From Brevundimonas sp. ASV9 (GTDB taxonomy: Bacteria; Pseudomonadota; Alphaproteobacteria; Caulobacterales; Caulobacteraceae): a stretch of 64,000 bases of DNA. The position numbers were made by a program, and so were the translations under genes. The notes beneath the pieces are model-generated. The model searched no databases. It saw only the letters and a program-made list of their open reading frames with translations, and was not told the DNA's origin. Below, in pieces: positions 56,277 through 64,000 of the stretch (its first letter is position 1; each line of letters starts with the position of its first letter). Location of the stretch: contig NZ_JAELUF010000001.1 of the NCBI RefSeq assembly GCF_016429195.1, positions 62,001 through 126,000 of the forward strand, given 5' to 3'.

Positions 56277-56684
56277 TCAGCCGAAGAGTTGAAGACCCGG
56301 AGGCGCGTAATCGACCGGTTGGCCCTGACGCCGACGCAGCGCGTAATCCACAGCCGTCTGCACCGCATGTTCGTCGGTCGGTTTGGACAGGACGCCGATG
56401 GTGCCGGCCACGCCCTCGCGCACCATGCCGGGATTGGCCGTCATGAACAGGACGGAGACGCCCATGTCCTGGCCCAGTTCGCGACCCAGGTTGATCCCTG
56501 TCGGACCATCGGAAAGGTGGATGTCGACCAGCGCCAGATCGACGTCGTTCTCGCGCACCAGATCGCGCGCGGCCTGTGCAGTCGCGGCGACGCCCAGAAC
56601 CTCGTGACCGAGATCCTCCAGGACGAACCTTAGCTCCATCGCAACGAGAGCTTCGTCTTCGATGATGAGGATACGCGCAGTCAT
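56277..56684 (-). CDS. Single-domain response regulator
   Basis: This 135-residue CheY-like receiver lacks an output domain. The acidic pocket is E9-D10-E11 (in LIIEDEALVAMELRF), the phospho-acceptor is D54 (in LALVDIHLSDGPTG) and the switch lysine is K101 (in VLSKPTDEHA). A short Pro/Gln-rich tail follows. Such receivers pass phosphate onward or control kinases. It starts 63 bases after the HWE kinase stop on the same strand and is likely the kinase's partner. Confidence 0.94.
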   Translation of the reverse strand: MTARILIIEDEALVAMELRFVLEDLGHEVLGVAATAQAARDLVRENDVDLALVDIHLSDGPTGINLGRELGQDMGVSVLFMTANPGMVREGVAGTIGVLSKPTDEHAVQTAVDYALRRRQGQPVDYAPPGLQLFG

Positions 56685-56747
56685 GGCTCGATCGAGGGTT
56701 CGGGAACGTACGTAACGTCAGTGTGAGGGATAGGTTTCAATACAGGA

Positions 56748-58727
56748 CTAATTTGTATATCCGCCGGCCGCGCGCCGCCTGGACAAGGCCGTCGCGGGCA
56801 GATCCACGATGACCTGGAGCCCCTCTGGCCGCCATTCGCGCGACAGCCGACCGCCCAGTTGTCCCTCGACCGACAGGCTGGCCAAGGAGGAGCCGAAGCC
56901 GGTGCGCTGCGGCAGGCTCTGGATGACCGGACCACCCGTTTCCGACCAGGTCAGGACGAAGCGATCCTCCTGTCGTTCCGTGTCGAGCGTCACGACGCCT
57001 CCGCGCTCGGACAGCGCGCCGTACTTGGCGGCGTTGGTCGCCAACTCATGGAACAGAAGCGCCACGGAGGTCGCCGCCTGATCGTCGAAGACGGCGTCCT
57101 CGCCCCGGATCACGACGCGCGCCCCACCCGTCTCGTCCGCATAGGCCTTGAACAGGTCGGACAGGAAGGAATGCAGGGTTGTCGCCCCGATCGTGGTCTT
57201 GGACGTCTCGGTGTGCGGCCGCACGAACTCATGCGCACGGGCCAAGGCGGCGATCCGCGTGCGCAGCGAGGCCGCAAACGCCTTCGCCTCCGGATACTGG
57301 CGCGCCGACAGGGCGATCAGGGCGGTCACCACGGCGAAGATGTTCTTAATCCGGTGGCTCAACTCCTGGCTGACCAACTCGCGGCCTTGCTCCAGCCGCT
57401 TCAACTCGTCGATATCGGTCAGGGTGCCGAACCAGCGGGTGATTTCGCCCGCCTCGTCGCGGATCGCCACCGCGCGGCCCAGGGTCCAGCGATAGACGCC
57501 GCTGTGATGCTTCAGCCGGTATTCGATCTCATAGGCCTCGCCGGTTTCCAGCGAGTTGCGCCACACGGTCCACGCCCGTTCGCGGTCGTCGGCATGGAAC
57601 ATGTCGTTCCAGCCCTCGCCGTCCGTCGAGCCCAGAGGCACGCCCGTGAATTCATACCAGCGCGCATTGTAGTAGTCGTGAAAACCGTCCGGCAGGGTGG
57701 ACCACACCATCTGCGGCATGGCGTCAGCCAAGACCCGGAACCGGCTCTCGCTTTCGCTCAGGGCCACGGCGGTTTCGGCGAGGTCCGTCTCGATGGTCTT
57801 GCGTTCGGTGATGTCCACCGCGACGCCGGGGAAGCGGATCGGCTTGCCCTCCGCGTCGAAATAGACCTGACCGCGCGCCAGAATCCAACGCACGTCATCA
57901 CCCTGGCCCAAACGATATTCGCTGACGAAGGCGCCGTCGCCGGTCATGGCCCGGTCGATCTCGTCAGTGACGCGTTGGGCGTCGTCGGGATGGACGCTGG
58001 AGGTGAAAACCTCGATGGCCGCGCCCTCGCGCGCCGCTTCGGGATCCACGCCATACATCCGCGCAAAGCGTTCGTCGGCGATCACGCGGTTCTCAGGAAT
58101 GTCCCAGTCCCAGGCCCCGACATAGGCTGAGGCCTCCATCGCCAACCGCGCGGTGCGGTCGCTGAGGTCCCGGTCCAACAGGGCGCGGCGCAGCTCCAGT
58201 TGCGTCATCACCTGTTGCGCCAGGGTCTTGAGCGCCATCAGCTGAAGCTCGGTCAGACCTTGCGGGCGCGGCGTGTCGTCTAGCACGCACAGGGCGCCCA
58301 GCGGCACGCCGTCGGGCGTCCTCAGCGGATAGCCGGCATAGAAGCGGATGTGCGGCGCACCCGTCACCAGGTCATTGTCGATGAAGCGGTCATCCTGCAT
58401 CGCGTCGGGGATGACCATGACGTCGTCGCCCAGCATGGCGTGAGCGCAGAACGACAGCGGCCGCGGCGTCTCGCGCACGCCCAGACCGACCTCGGACTTG
58501 AACCACTGACGCTGGGAATCGACCAGACTGACGGCGGCCATAGGCGCTTCACAGATGCGCGCAGCGAGTGACGCCAGATCGTCGAACGACCCTTCGGGCG
58601 TCGTGTCCAGGACGCCGTAGCTTGTCAGGGCCTTCAGACGGTCGGCTTCGTCCCACCTCGGACAATCGACTTCGGGGTGGGTCAAGCAGGCGTCCTCGCT
58701 GGGCCGGTCAGGTCCGGCCATCGACAT
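56748..58727 (-). CDS. HWE-family histidine kinase with GAF and two PAS domains
   Basis: This 659-residue soluble sensor kinase has a GAF domain (about residues 28-165, FDDLASLAARICEAPMAAVSL), two PAS domains (around 195-320 and 325-440, each ending in a PAC-type VDITER or TDIDELKR), then the HWE kinase core (SHRIKNIFAVVTALIAL with the phospho-His) and the HATPase with FVLTWSETGGPVI, the WxE motif. The kinase lacks transmembrane segments. HWE kinases in this class sense redox, light or starvation. The ATG at 58727 has no strong ribosome site. The cell-wall hydrolase gene upstream ends 37 bases away, so co-transcription is plausible. Confidence 0.92.
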   Translation of the reverse strand: MSMAGPDRPSEDACLTHPEVDCPRWDEADRLKALTSYGVLDTTPEGSFDDLASLAARICEAPMAAVSLVDSQRQWFKSEVGLGVRETPRPLSFCAHAMLGDDVMVIPDAMQDDRFIDNDLVTGAPHIRFYAGYPLRTPDGVPLGALCVLDDTPRPQGLTELQLMALKTLAQQVMTQLELRRALLDRDLSDRTARLAMEASAYVGAWDWDIPENRVIADERFARMYGVDPEAAREGAAIEVFTSSVHPDDAQRVTDEIDRAMTGDGAFVSEYRLGQGDDVRWILARGQVYFDAEGKPIRFPGVAVDITERKTIETDLAETAVALSESESRFRVLADAMPQMVWSTLPDGFHDYYNARWYEFTGVPLGSTDGEGWNDMFHADDRERAWTVWRNSLETGEAYEIEYRLKHHSGVYRWTLGRAVAIRDEAGEITRWFGTLTDIDELKRLEQGRELVSQELSHRIKNIFAVVTALIALSARQYPEAKAFAASLRTRIAALARAHEFVRPHTETSKTTIGATTLHSFLSDLFKAYADETGGARVVIRGEDAVFDDQAATSVALLFHELATNAAKYGALSERGGVVTLDTERQEDRFVLTWSETGGPVIQSLPQRTGFGSSLASLSVEGQLGGRLSREWRPEGLQVIVDLPATALSRRRAAGGYTN

Positions 58728-58764
58728 CAATGCTTGGAGTGGCGAAGCGTTGCAATGCAGGATG

Positions 58765-59946
58765 TCAGTTCGCGGGGCGACCGACTTCCTCCACATCCAT
58801 TGTCGTGACGCCTGTGGGCGCCGTGTCGGCGGGTTTGGTCGACGATGCTGGCCGCTCCATGGCGTTCAGGCGCGCGTTGATGGCGGCGACTTCATCACGC
58901 GTCGGCAGGCGGCGACCGCCTAGGCTGACCACGCCGACGACCCGCTGCTGACCATCGATCTCGACCGTCTTCAGAGGCGCGTCTTTCAGCGGAGCGTCGG
59001 GATCGGCGCCGCCGGTTGCGGAGCCCGCCGCGATCGTCATACGGGGACGCGAGAAACGCGCCTCGTCGATCGCCGGCTCGCGCCCATTGTAGGTTTTACG
59101 GAAGGCGGCCGTTTCGCCATAGACGCCCTTCCAACGATAGAAGATGTGCGCGCCGATCTGCGTCACCTTGGCCACCGTCGGCGCCCACCAGGGATGCACA
59201 TAGTCGGCGTGATAGTGGGTGGCGGTGCCGACGTCCTGAGCCACGGCGCCGTTCAGCGCGCGCTCCGCCACCTTGCGCGCCCGTTCCCACGCCCAGCCGA
59301 CCGGCGCCTGGCCCAGCGAGCCGTCGCAGGTGAAGCTGAACTGACAGCCCGTGACGCGTTCGGCGCCTTCGAACACCACGCCGCAGACGGTGTTGGCGTA
59401 GTTCGGATCGCGCACGCGGTTCAGGACCACCTGCGCCACGCCCGCCTGGCCGTTGTCCGGCTCGAGAGCCGCCTCGTAATAGACGGCCTGGGTCAGGCAG
59501 CGCAAAGCCCGCCTGCGATCCTCGGCGCTGCCCTTGAACACGAACGGCAAGGCGGGACGCAGCGCGCCGGACGCCGGCGCCATGGCCGCGTTCAGACGCT
59601 GGGCCTCAAGGCCGCTCTTGCCGGGTTCCAGACCCGGCTTGCCGGCCAGCGTCAAGCTCTCCCAGCCCGGCGTCAGCCCGTAGAGAGCCGGCTGCAAAAG
59701 GTTGGGATCATGCCGCATGGCGACGGCCAGCTGAGACGGCGTCAGTCGCCCCTTGATCGCGGCCAGCCCGCCCGCGCCGAGGTCGCCGCCGGTAATGCGC
59801 GAGACCGCCTCAGCAGTCCGATCCATATCGGGCCGCACGCTGGACCCCGCCGCCATGGCGACGCCCAGCACCGCGCCGGCCGCGGGCAAGGCCGCCGCCG
59901 AACGCCGCAGCGCCTTCCACATCGTCTTCCAGGGCAACCGGGTCAT
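58765..59946 (-). CDS. SleB-like cell-wall hydrolase
   Basis: This 393-residue exported or membrane-anchored enzyme has an N-terminal hydrophobic helix (SAAALPAAGAVLGVAMAAG) and a C-terminal Hydrolase_2 (SleB) domain: CLTQAVYYEAALEPDNGQAGVAQVVLNRV (catalytic Glu), NTVCGVVFEGAERVTGCQFSFTCDG, and THYHADYVHPWWAP. Family members act as muramidases or amidases in peptidoglycan remodelling. The start at 59946 gives a basic lead. It is divergent from the hybrid kinase gene and followed by the HWE kinase gene 37 bases on. Confidence 0.93.
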   Translation of the reverse strand: MTRLPWKTMWKALRRSAAALPAAGAVLGVAMAAGSSVRPDMDRTAEAVSRITGGDLGAGGLAAIKGRLTPSQLAVAMRHDPNLLQPALYGLTPGWESLTLAGKPGLEPGKSGLEAQRLNAAMAPASGALRPALPFVFKGSAEDRRRALRCLTQAVYYEAALEPDNGQAGVAQVVLNRVRDPNYANTVCGVVFEGAERVTGCQFSFTCDGSLGQAPVGWAWERARKVAERALNGAVAQDVGTATHYHADYVHPWWAPTVAKVTQIGAHIFYRWKGVYGETAAFRKTYNGREPAIDEARFSRPRMTIAAGSATGGADPDAPLKDAPLKTVEIDGQQRVVGVVSLGGRRLPTRDEVAAINARLNAMERPASSTKPADTAPTGVTTMDVEEVGRPAN

Positions 59947-60146
59947 TCAGGGTCCAATAGCCGCGATCGGCGCACCGGCCTTTCGCTGAGATCGCGCATC
60001 TAGTCCGACTTATAGGCGATTTTCCGGCGTCACGACGACCGCCGTTATCAAACCTCTCTGCGCGTCAGGGGTGGTCGCCCCAAACGCAAGGTGTAAAACT
60101 ATGTTCCAGCGAAGCAAACGCGTCGCTGGTGGGGCGAACCGACGAT

Positions 60147-63100
60147 ATGAGCGCAGGCGGATCGAAACGGCGGATCGCGGTCATGGATCGCTGGCTGATC
60201 GGCCTGGCGCGCCTGTCGACGGCCTCGCCGACGCATCGCCTTTTGATCGGGATCGGCATCGCCCTCGCGGGTCTGGCGATCCGGGCGGCGGCGTCGCCGC
60301 TGTATGGCGAGGTGACCGGCTTCACCATCCTGTTGCCGGCGGTGACCCTGGCGGCTCTGGCGGCCGGCTGGACCGGAGCCTTGACGGCGCTGGCGGTTTG
60401 CACCGGCGGCGGCTGGGCGATCGTCGCGCTGACGGCCACCGGCCGGGATGGCGTGCTTGACGCCATCGGTGGTGCGGCGACCTGGAATTTCGTTCTCGTC
60501 GGCCTGTTCATCGCGGCGGTGGGGGCGTCGCTCCGCAAGGCCCTGTCGCGGCTGAGTGAAAGCGAGACCCGGTTCCGCGAACTGGCCGATACCGCCCCCT
60601 CGCCGATCTGGCTGCTGGACGCCAAGGGCGAGTTCGAGTTCGTCAACGCCGCCGTCTTCGCCTTGCATGGGCTGGACATTGAGGCCTTGCGCGAGGGCGG
60701 CTGGAAGACGGCCGTGCACCCAGACGATCTGGAGACCGTAAAGGCGGCCGAGAAGGCCGGCGCCGCTGATCGCAAGCCGTTTCAGATGGAGGCGCGCGTT
60801 CTGGGGCAGGACGGCGTCTGGCGCTGGATGCGGGCCGTCGTGCGGCCGCGCTTCGACGGCCAAGGCGTCTTCGTGGGCTATGCCGGCATTTCCTTCGACG
60901 TGACCGAAACCCGCGAGGCGCTGGATGCGGCGGCGCGCGCCGCGCGACGTCAGGCGTTCCTGCTGGACCTCAGCGACCGGCTGCGCGACCTGACCGATCC
61001 CGAAGACATCATGGCCGATGTGGAGAGCACGCTCGGGGCACTGCTGGACGTCGACCGGGTCGGCTATGGCGAGGTCGATCAGTCGGCGGGCGTCGTCTCC
61101 ATGAGCCGCGATTGGACCGCTGGCGTCGAGAGCGCCCAAGGACAATTCAGCCTGAACGCTTTTGGCGAGGGTCTGATCGCGGACCTGAACGACGGCCGCA
61201 CCATCCAGATTTCAGATGTGCGCGAGGACCCTCGCACGGCGGCTGTCGCCGACGCCTTCGACGCCATCCAGACCCGCGCCCTGGTGCGCGCGCCGCTGAT
61301 CCGTACCGGACGTTTGCGCGCGTTTCTCTATGTCCATTCGGCGACGCCGCGCGACTGGACCGAGGCCGAGGTCAGCCTTGTCGAAGAAGTCGCGGCGCGC
61401 ACTTGGGCCGAGGTCGAGCGCGCCCGCGCGGAAAACGAGACCCGTGAGAGCGAACAGCGGTTCCGCGCCATCGCCGACACCGCGCCGGTGCTGATCTGGG
61501 TCACCAAACAGGATCGCACGCGCGCCTTCGTGAACCGCGCCTATGTCGATTTCCATGGATCGGACTATCAGACCGTCCTCAACCTGGATTGGCGAAGCGC
61601 GCTGCATCCCGAGGATCAGGCGCGCATCCTGGCGGAATCGATTAACGGGGAAGCGACGCGCGAGCCCTTTTCGATGGAGGCGCGCTATCGCCGTCACGAC
61701 GGCGAATGGCGCTGGCTGAAGTCCTTCTCCCGTCCCCGTCTGGCCGGTCAGGAGGTCGTCGGCTTCGTGGGCGTGGCGTTCGACGTGACGGACATGCGCA
61801 CGGCCCAGGCGCGCCTAGAGGAATCCGAGAACCGCTTCCGCACCGTCGCCGACAGCGCGCCCGCCCTGATCTGGATGAGCGACGACGCCGCCCAGATGGT
61901 GTTCGCCAATAGGCGCTACCGCACCTTCTTCGGCGTCGAGGCGGACGCGCATTTGCCCGACAGCTGGCGACACCTGATCCACCCGGACGACGAAGGGGTG
62001 TTCGCCGGCGCCTTCATGCGCGCCTTCGAGGCCCGGGATCGGTTCGAGGCGCTGACGCGGATCAACCACCCGACGCTCGGCCCGCGCTGGCTGCGGACTG
62101 AAGGCGTGCCGCGCTTCGACGCCTCGGGTCTTTTCCAGGGCTATGTCGGCGCCTGCCTGGATGTGACCGACGCCAAGCGGGCCGAAGACGACCTCAAACG
62201 CATCAATGAACTGCTGGAAGAAAGGGTCGACGAGGCCCTGATCGAAAAGGCCCAGGCCGAGGCGCAACTGGTCCATGCCCAGCGGATGGAGGCCGTCGGG
62301 CGGCTGACCGGCGGGGTCGCGCATGACTTCAACAATCTGCTGACCGTCGTGATCGGGGCCTTGGACATCATCCTGCGCAGCGAGGACGCGGCCAAGCGCA
62401 AGAAGCTGGGCGAGGCGGCGCTGGCGGCGGCGCGACGAGGCGAGAGCTTGACGCATCAATTGCTGGCCTTCTCGCGTCGTCAGGCTCTGCGGCCCGAGCC
62501 GATCGATCTCAACGCCCTGATCCGCGAGAGCGAACCGCTGCTGCGCCGGGCCGTCGGCGAGGCCGTGGACTTCAAGGTCAAGCTGAAGCGCGGCGGCGCG
62601 CCCGCCAATGTCGATCCGGCCCAGTTCGAGGCCGCGCTGCTGAACCTGATTGTCAATGCGCGCGACGCTCTGGGCGATGTGACCGGGGCCAAGGGCCGCC
62701 AGGCCCGCATCACCGTGCAGACGCGGGCCTGCACCGTCGAGGCCGGACAGATCGCCGAACTGGCGGCGGGCGACTATGTCTGCGTCAGCGTCGCCGACAA
62801 CGGCGAAGGCATGTCGCCGGACATACGCGACCGAGTGTTCGAACCGTTCTTCACCACCAAGGGCGTCGGCAAGGGGACGGGCCTGGGGCTGAGCCAAGTC
62901 TATGGGTTCGCACGCCAGTCAGGCGGCGGCGTCCAGATCATCTCCGAGCCGGGACGTGGGGCCGAGATCTGCATCTTCCTGCCGCCCCTGTCGGCAGAGG
63001 ACGCCGCGATAACGTCGAACCTGGTCGCCGCCGATGGCGTCCCCGTGGTCGAGGGCGGGCGGATGTTGCTGGTGGAGGACGACGCCGGCGTCGCCGCCAT

Positions 63101-63422
63101 CGCGCTCGAAATCCTGGAAGGTTTCGGGCTGGAGGTCGACTGGGCCGAGACGGGCGACGATGCGCTGAAGTTCCTTCAAGCCGACGACTTCGATCTGATG
63201 CTGACCGACGTTGTGATGCCCGGCGGCATGAGCGGCATCGATTTGGCGCGCGAGGCGGCGGCGCGCTGGCCGGATCTGCGGATCGCCCTGACCTCGGGCT
63301 ACGTCGGCGAGGACGTGGATGCGGTGCTGGCCGACACGGTCTGGCCGCTGCTGCGCAAACCCTATTCGTCGGACCAGTTGCGCGCCCTGCTGGAACGCCT
63401 CAGCGCCGCGACGACGAACTAA
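60147..63422 (+). CDS. Hybrid sensor histidine kinase (membrane, PAS-GAF-PAS-PAS-HK-REC)
   Basis: This large 1091-residue sensor begins with a DUF4118-like N-terminus of about four membrane helices ([38 protein letters not shown]). Then come a PAS domain ([15 protein letters not shown]), a GAF domain, two more PAS domains, HisKA with phospho-His H726 ([16 protein letters not shown]), an HATPase ([32 protein letters not shown], split across the N and G boxes) and a receiver domain with D1021 ([10 protein letters not shown]). The start chosen is the ATG at 60147. No separate output protein is adjacent. Confidence 0.94.
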   Translation: MSAGGSKRRIAVMDRWLIGLARLSTASPTHRLLIGIGIALAGLAIRAAASPLYGEVTGFTILLPAVTLAALAAGWTGALTALAVCTGGGWAIVALTATGRDGVLDAIGGAATWNFVLVGLFIAAVGASLRKALSRLSESETRFRELADTAPSPIWLLDAKGEFEFVNAAVFALHGLDIEALREGGWKTAVHPDDLETVKAAEKAGAADRKPFQMEARVLGQDGVWRWMRAVVRPRFDGQGVFVGYAGISFDVTETREALDAAARAARRQAFLLDLSDRLRDLTDPEDIMADVESTLGALLDVDRVGYGEVDQSAGVVSMSRDWTAGVESAQGQFSLNAFGEGLIADLNDGRTIQISDVREDPRTAAVADAFDAIQTRALVRAPLIRTGRLRAFLYVHSATPRDWTEAEVSLVEEVAARTWAEVERARAENETRESEQRFRAIADTAPVLIWVTKQDRTRAFVNRAYVDFHGSDYQTVLNLDWRSALHPEDQARILAESINGEATREPFSMEARYRRHDGEWRWLKSFSRPRLAGQEVVGFVGVAFDVTDMRTAQARLEESENRFRTVADSAPALIWMSDDAAQMVFANRRYRTFFGVEADAHLPDSWRHLIHPDDEGVFAGAFMRAFEARDRFEALTRINHPTLGPRWLRTEGVPRFDASGLFQGYVGACLDVTDAKRAEDDLKRINELLEERVDEALIEKAQAEAQLVHAQRMEAVGRLTGGVAHDFNNLLTVVIGALDIILRSEDAAKRKKLGEAALAAARRGESLTHQLLAFSRRQALRPEPIDLNALIRESEPLLRRAVGEAVDFKVKLKRGGAPANVDPAQFEAALLNLIVNARDALGDVTGAKGRQARITVQTRACTVEAGQIAELAAGDYVCVSVADNGEGMSPDIRDRVFEPFFTTKGVGKGTGLGLSQVYGFARQSGGGVQIISEPGRGAEICIFLPPLSAEDAAITSNLVAADGVPVVEGGRMLLVEDDAGVAAIALEILEGFGLEVDWAETGDDALKFLQADDFDLMLTDVVMPGGMSGIDLAREAAARWPDLRIALTSGYVGEDVDAVLADTVWPLLRKPYSSDQLRALLERLSAATTN

Positions 63423-63442
63423 CGAAGCAGGACCCGACGGCC

Positions 63443-63474
63443 AAAGAAAAACGCGCCGCAGCGATGCGACGCGT
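63443..63474 (-). terminator. Rho-independent terminator of the DUF6481 gene
   Basis: Read on the minus strand, a 10-bp stem (ACGCGTCGCA and TGCGGCGCGT, one U-G pair) with loop TCGC is followed by TTTTCTTT. It lies 27 bases beyond the DUF6481 stop and 29 bases after the hybrid kinase stop, and may serve both. Confidence 0.8.
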
Positions 63475-63500
63475 CGATCTGTTTGGAGCCGCAGCTGGAT

Positions 63501-63857
63501 TTAGCGGCGGGCCTTGCGGGCGGCGTAACGCGCGTCGCGCTTGGCCTTCTGCTCTTCCTTGGTCAGTTGCTTGCGCGCCTTGCGATCGGCGCGCTTTTCC
63601 GCGTCGATCTCTTCCTGGGCGGCGAGTTCGGCGGCCAGACGAGCGGCTTCCTTTTCAGCCTTTTCACGACGCTGCTCGGCCTTGGCCAGCTCGTGCTGCT
63701 GACGCAGAGCTTCCTTTTCGGCGGCGCGTTTTTCAGCCAGACGCTCGAACTCGGGATCGGGCGCGGCGGCCTTGGGCTTGAATTTGGCGAGCAGGGCCTT
63801 CTTGGCCTCTTGCTGGGCGGTAATGCGGTCGGAGAATCCGGTCTTCAGATCTTTCAT
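63501..63857 (-). CDS. DUF6481 coiled-coil protein
   Basis: This 118-residue, strongly charged helical protein is built mainly of Lys/Arg/Glu/Ala. It begins KDLKTGFSDRITAQQEAKKAL and has a long coiled coil around EALRQQHELAKAEQRREKAE. It fits the DUF6481 family of Alphaproteobacteria, whose function is unknown. The ATG at 63857 opens a clear gene; the last 140 bases of the window upstream of it hold no gene that I can support. Confidence 0.85.
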   Translation of the reverse strand: MKDLKTGFSDRITAQQEAKKALLAKFKPKAAAPDPEFERLAEKRAAEKEALRQQHELAKAEQRREKAEKEAARLAAELAAQEEIDAEKRADRKARKQLTKEEQKAKRDARYAARKARR

Positions 63858-64000
63858 GCGAAAGCGTCAGGGTTCCTTGTGAGCGACCAGGGCGGTCGTC
63901 GGGGGTCAGGCTGCGCCACGCACGGCCCGAAGCGGGGCGCACAAAGCCGATAAGCGCGCGAAAATCAAGGTTCGCAGCCCGCAAATCGGCCCGATGCGTC

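Noticed and set aside
63733-64000. Possible gene at the right edge upstream of DUF6481
   Set aside because: The frame overlaps DUF6481 and its product is Arg/Pro-rich without similarity; no start with a ribosome site is visible in the last 140 bases.

Overview
The window is high-G+C chromosomal DNA packed with housekeeping genes on both strands. It looks like an alphaproteobacterium of the Caulobacterales, most likely Brevundimonas or a close relative. The evidence is a DUF1476 (F1-ATPase inhibitor zeta-type) protein, an HWE-family histidine kinase with a single-domain receiver, a DUF4164-ZapA-5-formyl-THF cyclo-ligase block, the three-subunit PurS/PurQ/PurL enzyme, a DUF6481 protein, a large TonB-dependent receptor and many GTG/TTG starts. 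The genus is an inference. I see no prophage, insertion sequence, CRISPR array, rRNA or tRNA.

Layout. 1-8 kb (minus strand): glyS (cut by the left edge), glyQ, a secreted FAS1 protein, ispE, a TPR protein and the electron-transfer-flavoprotein:ubiquinone oxidoreductase. 8-15.5 kb: a family-4-like uracil-DNA glycosylase, a soluble lytic transglycosylase, a 43-residue membrane peptide, a GST, a guanidinium exporter (Gdx) behind a guanidine-II (mini-ykkC) riboswitch, purB, a 2OG-Fe(II) oxygenase coupled to a deoxyinosine glycosylase, and a FAS1 lipoprotein. 15.5-26.3 kb: purC-purS, purQ and purL, separated by a PEBP protein, an MFS transporter, two unknown lipoproteins, small acidic ORFs and a TspO-like membrane protein; a DUF305 lipoprotein and a recombinase-type HTH protein follow purL. 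26.4-31.2 kb: a cytochrome P450, a glycosyltransferase, YmdB-like phosphodiesterase, 5-formyl-THF cyclo-ligase, a probable 6S RNA, zapA and a coiled-coil DUF4164 protein. 31.3-41.3 kb: transketolase, an esterase, a VOC protein, purT, cstA with its YbdD partner, an S41 protease, an SDR and a HAD hydrolase. Two copies of a palindromic intergenic repeat lie in this part. 41.3-45.2 kb: a sulfotransferase-like gene behind a TonB-dependent receptor, in DNA visibly richer in A+T than its surroundings. 45.5-56.2 kb: an RraB-like protein, carB, DUF1294, a dicarboxylate symporter, a GST, greA, an ELM1-family protein, trxB and an aldo/keto reductase. 56.3-64 kb: a receiver protein, an HWE kinase, a SleB-like wall hydrolase, a large hybrid kinase and a DUF6481 protein.

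Function. The main theme is nucleotide synthesis: purB, purC, purS, purQ, purL, purT and carB, with transketolase and formyl-THF cyclo-ligase supplying pentose and one-carbon units. A second theme is envelope and signalling: lytic transglycosylase, SleB hydrolase, lipoproteins, TonB receptor and three signal-transduction proteins. The most distinctive items are the guanidine-II riboswitch, the candidate 6S RNA, the TonB receptor/sulfotransferase segment and the two palindromic repeats. I did not find a clearly new multi-gene system, and most of the window is ordinary core genome.
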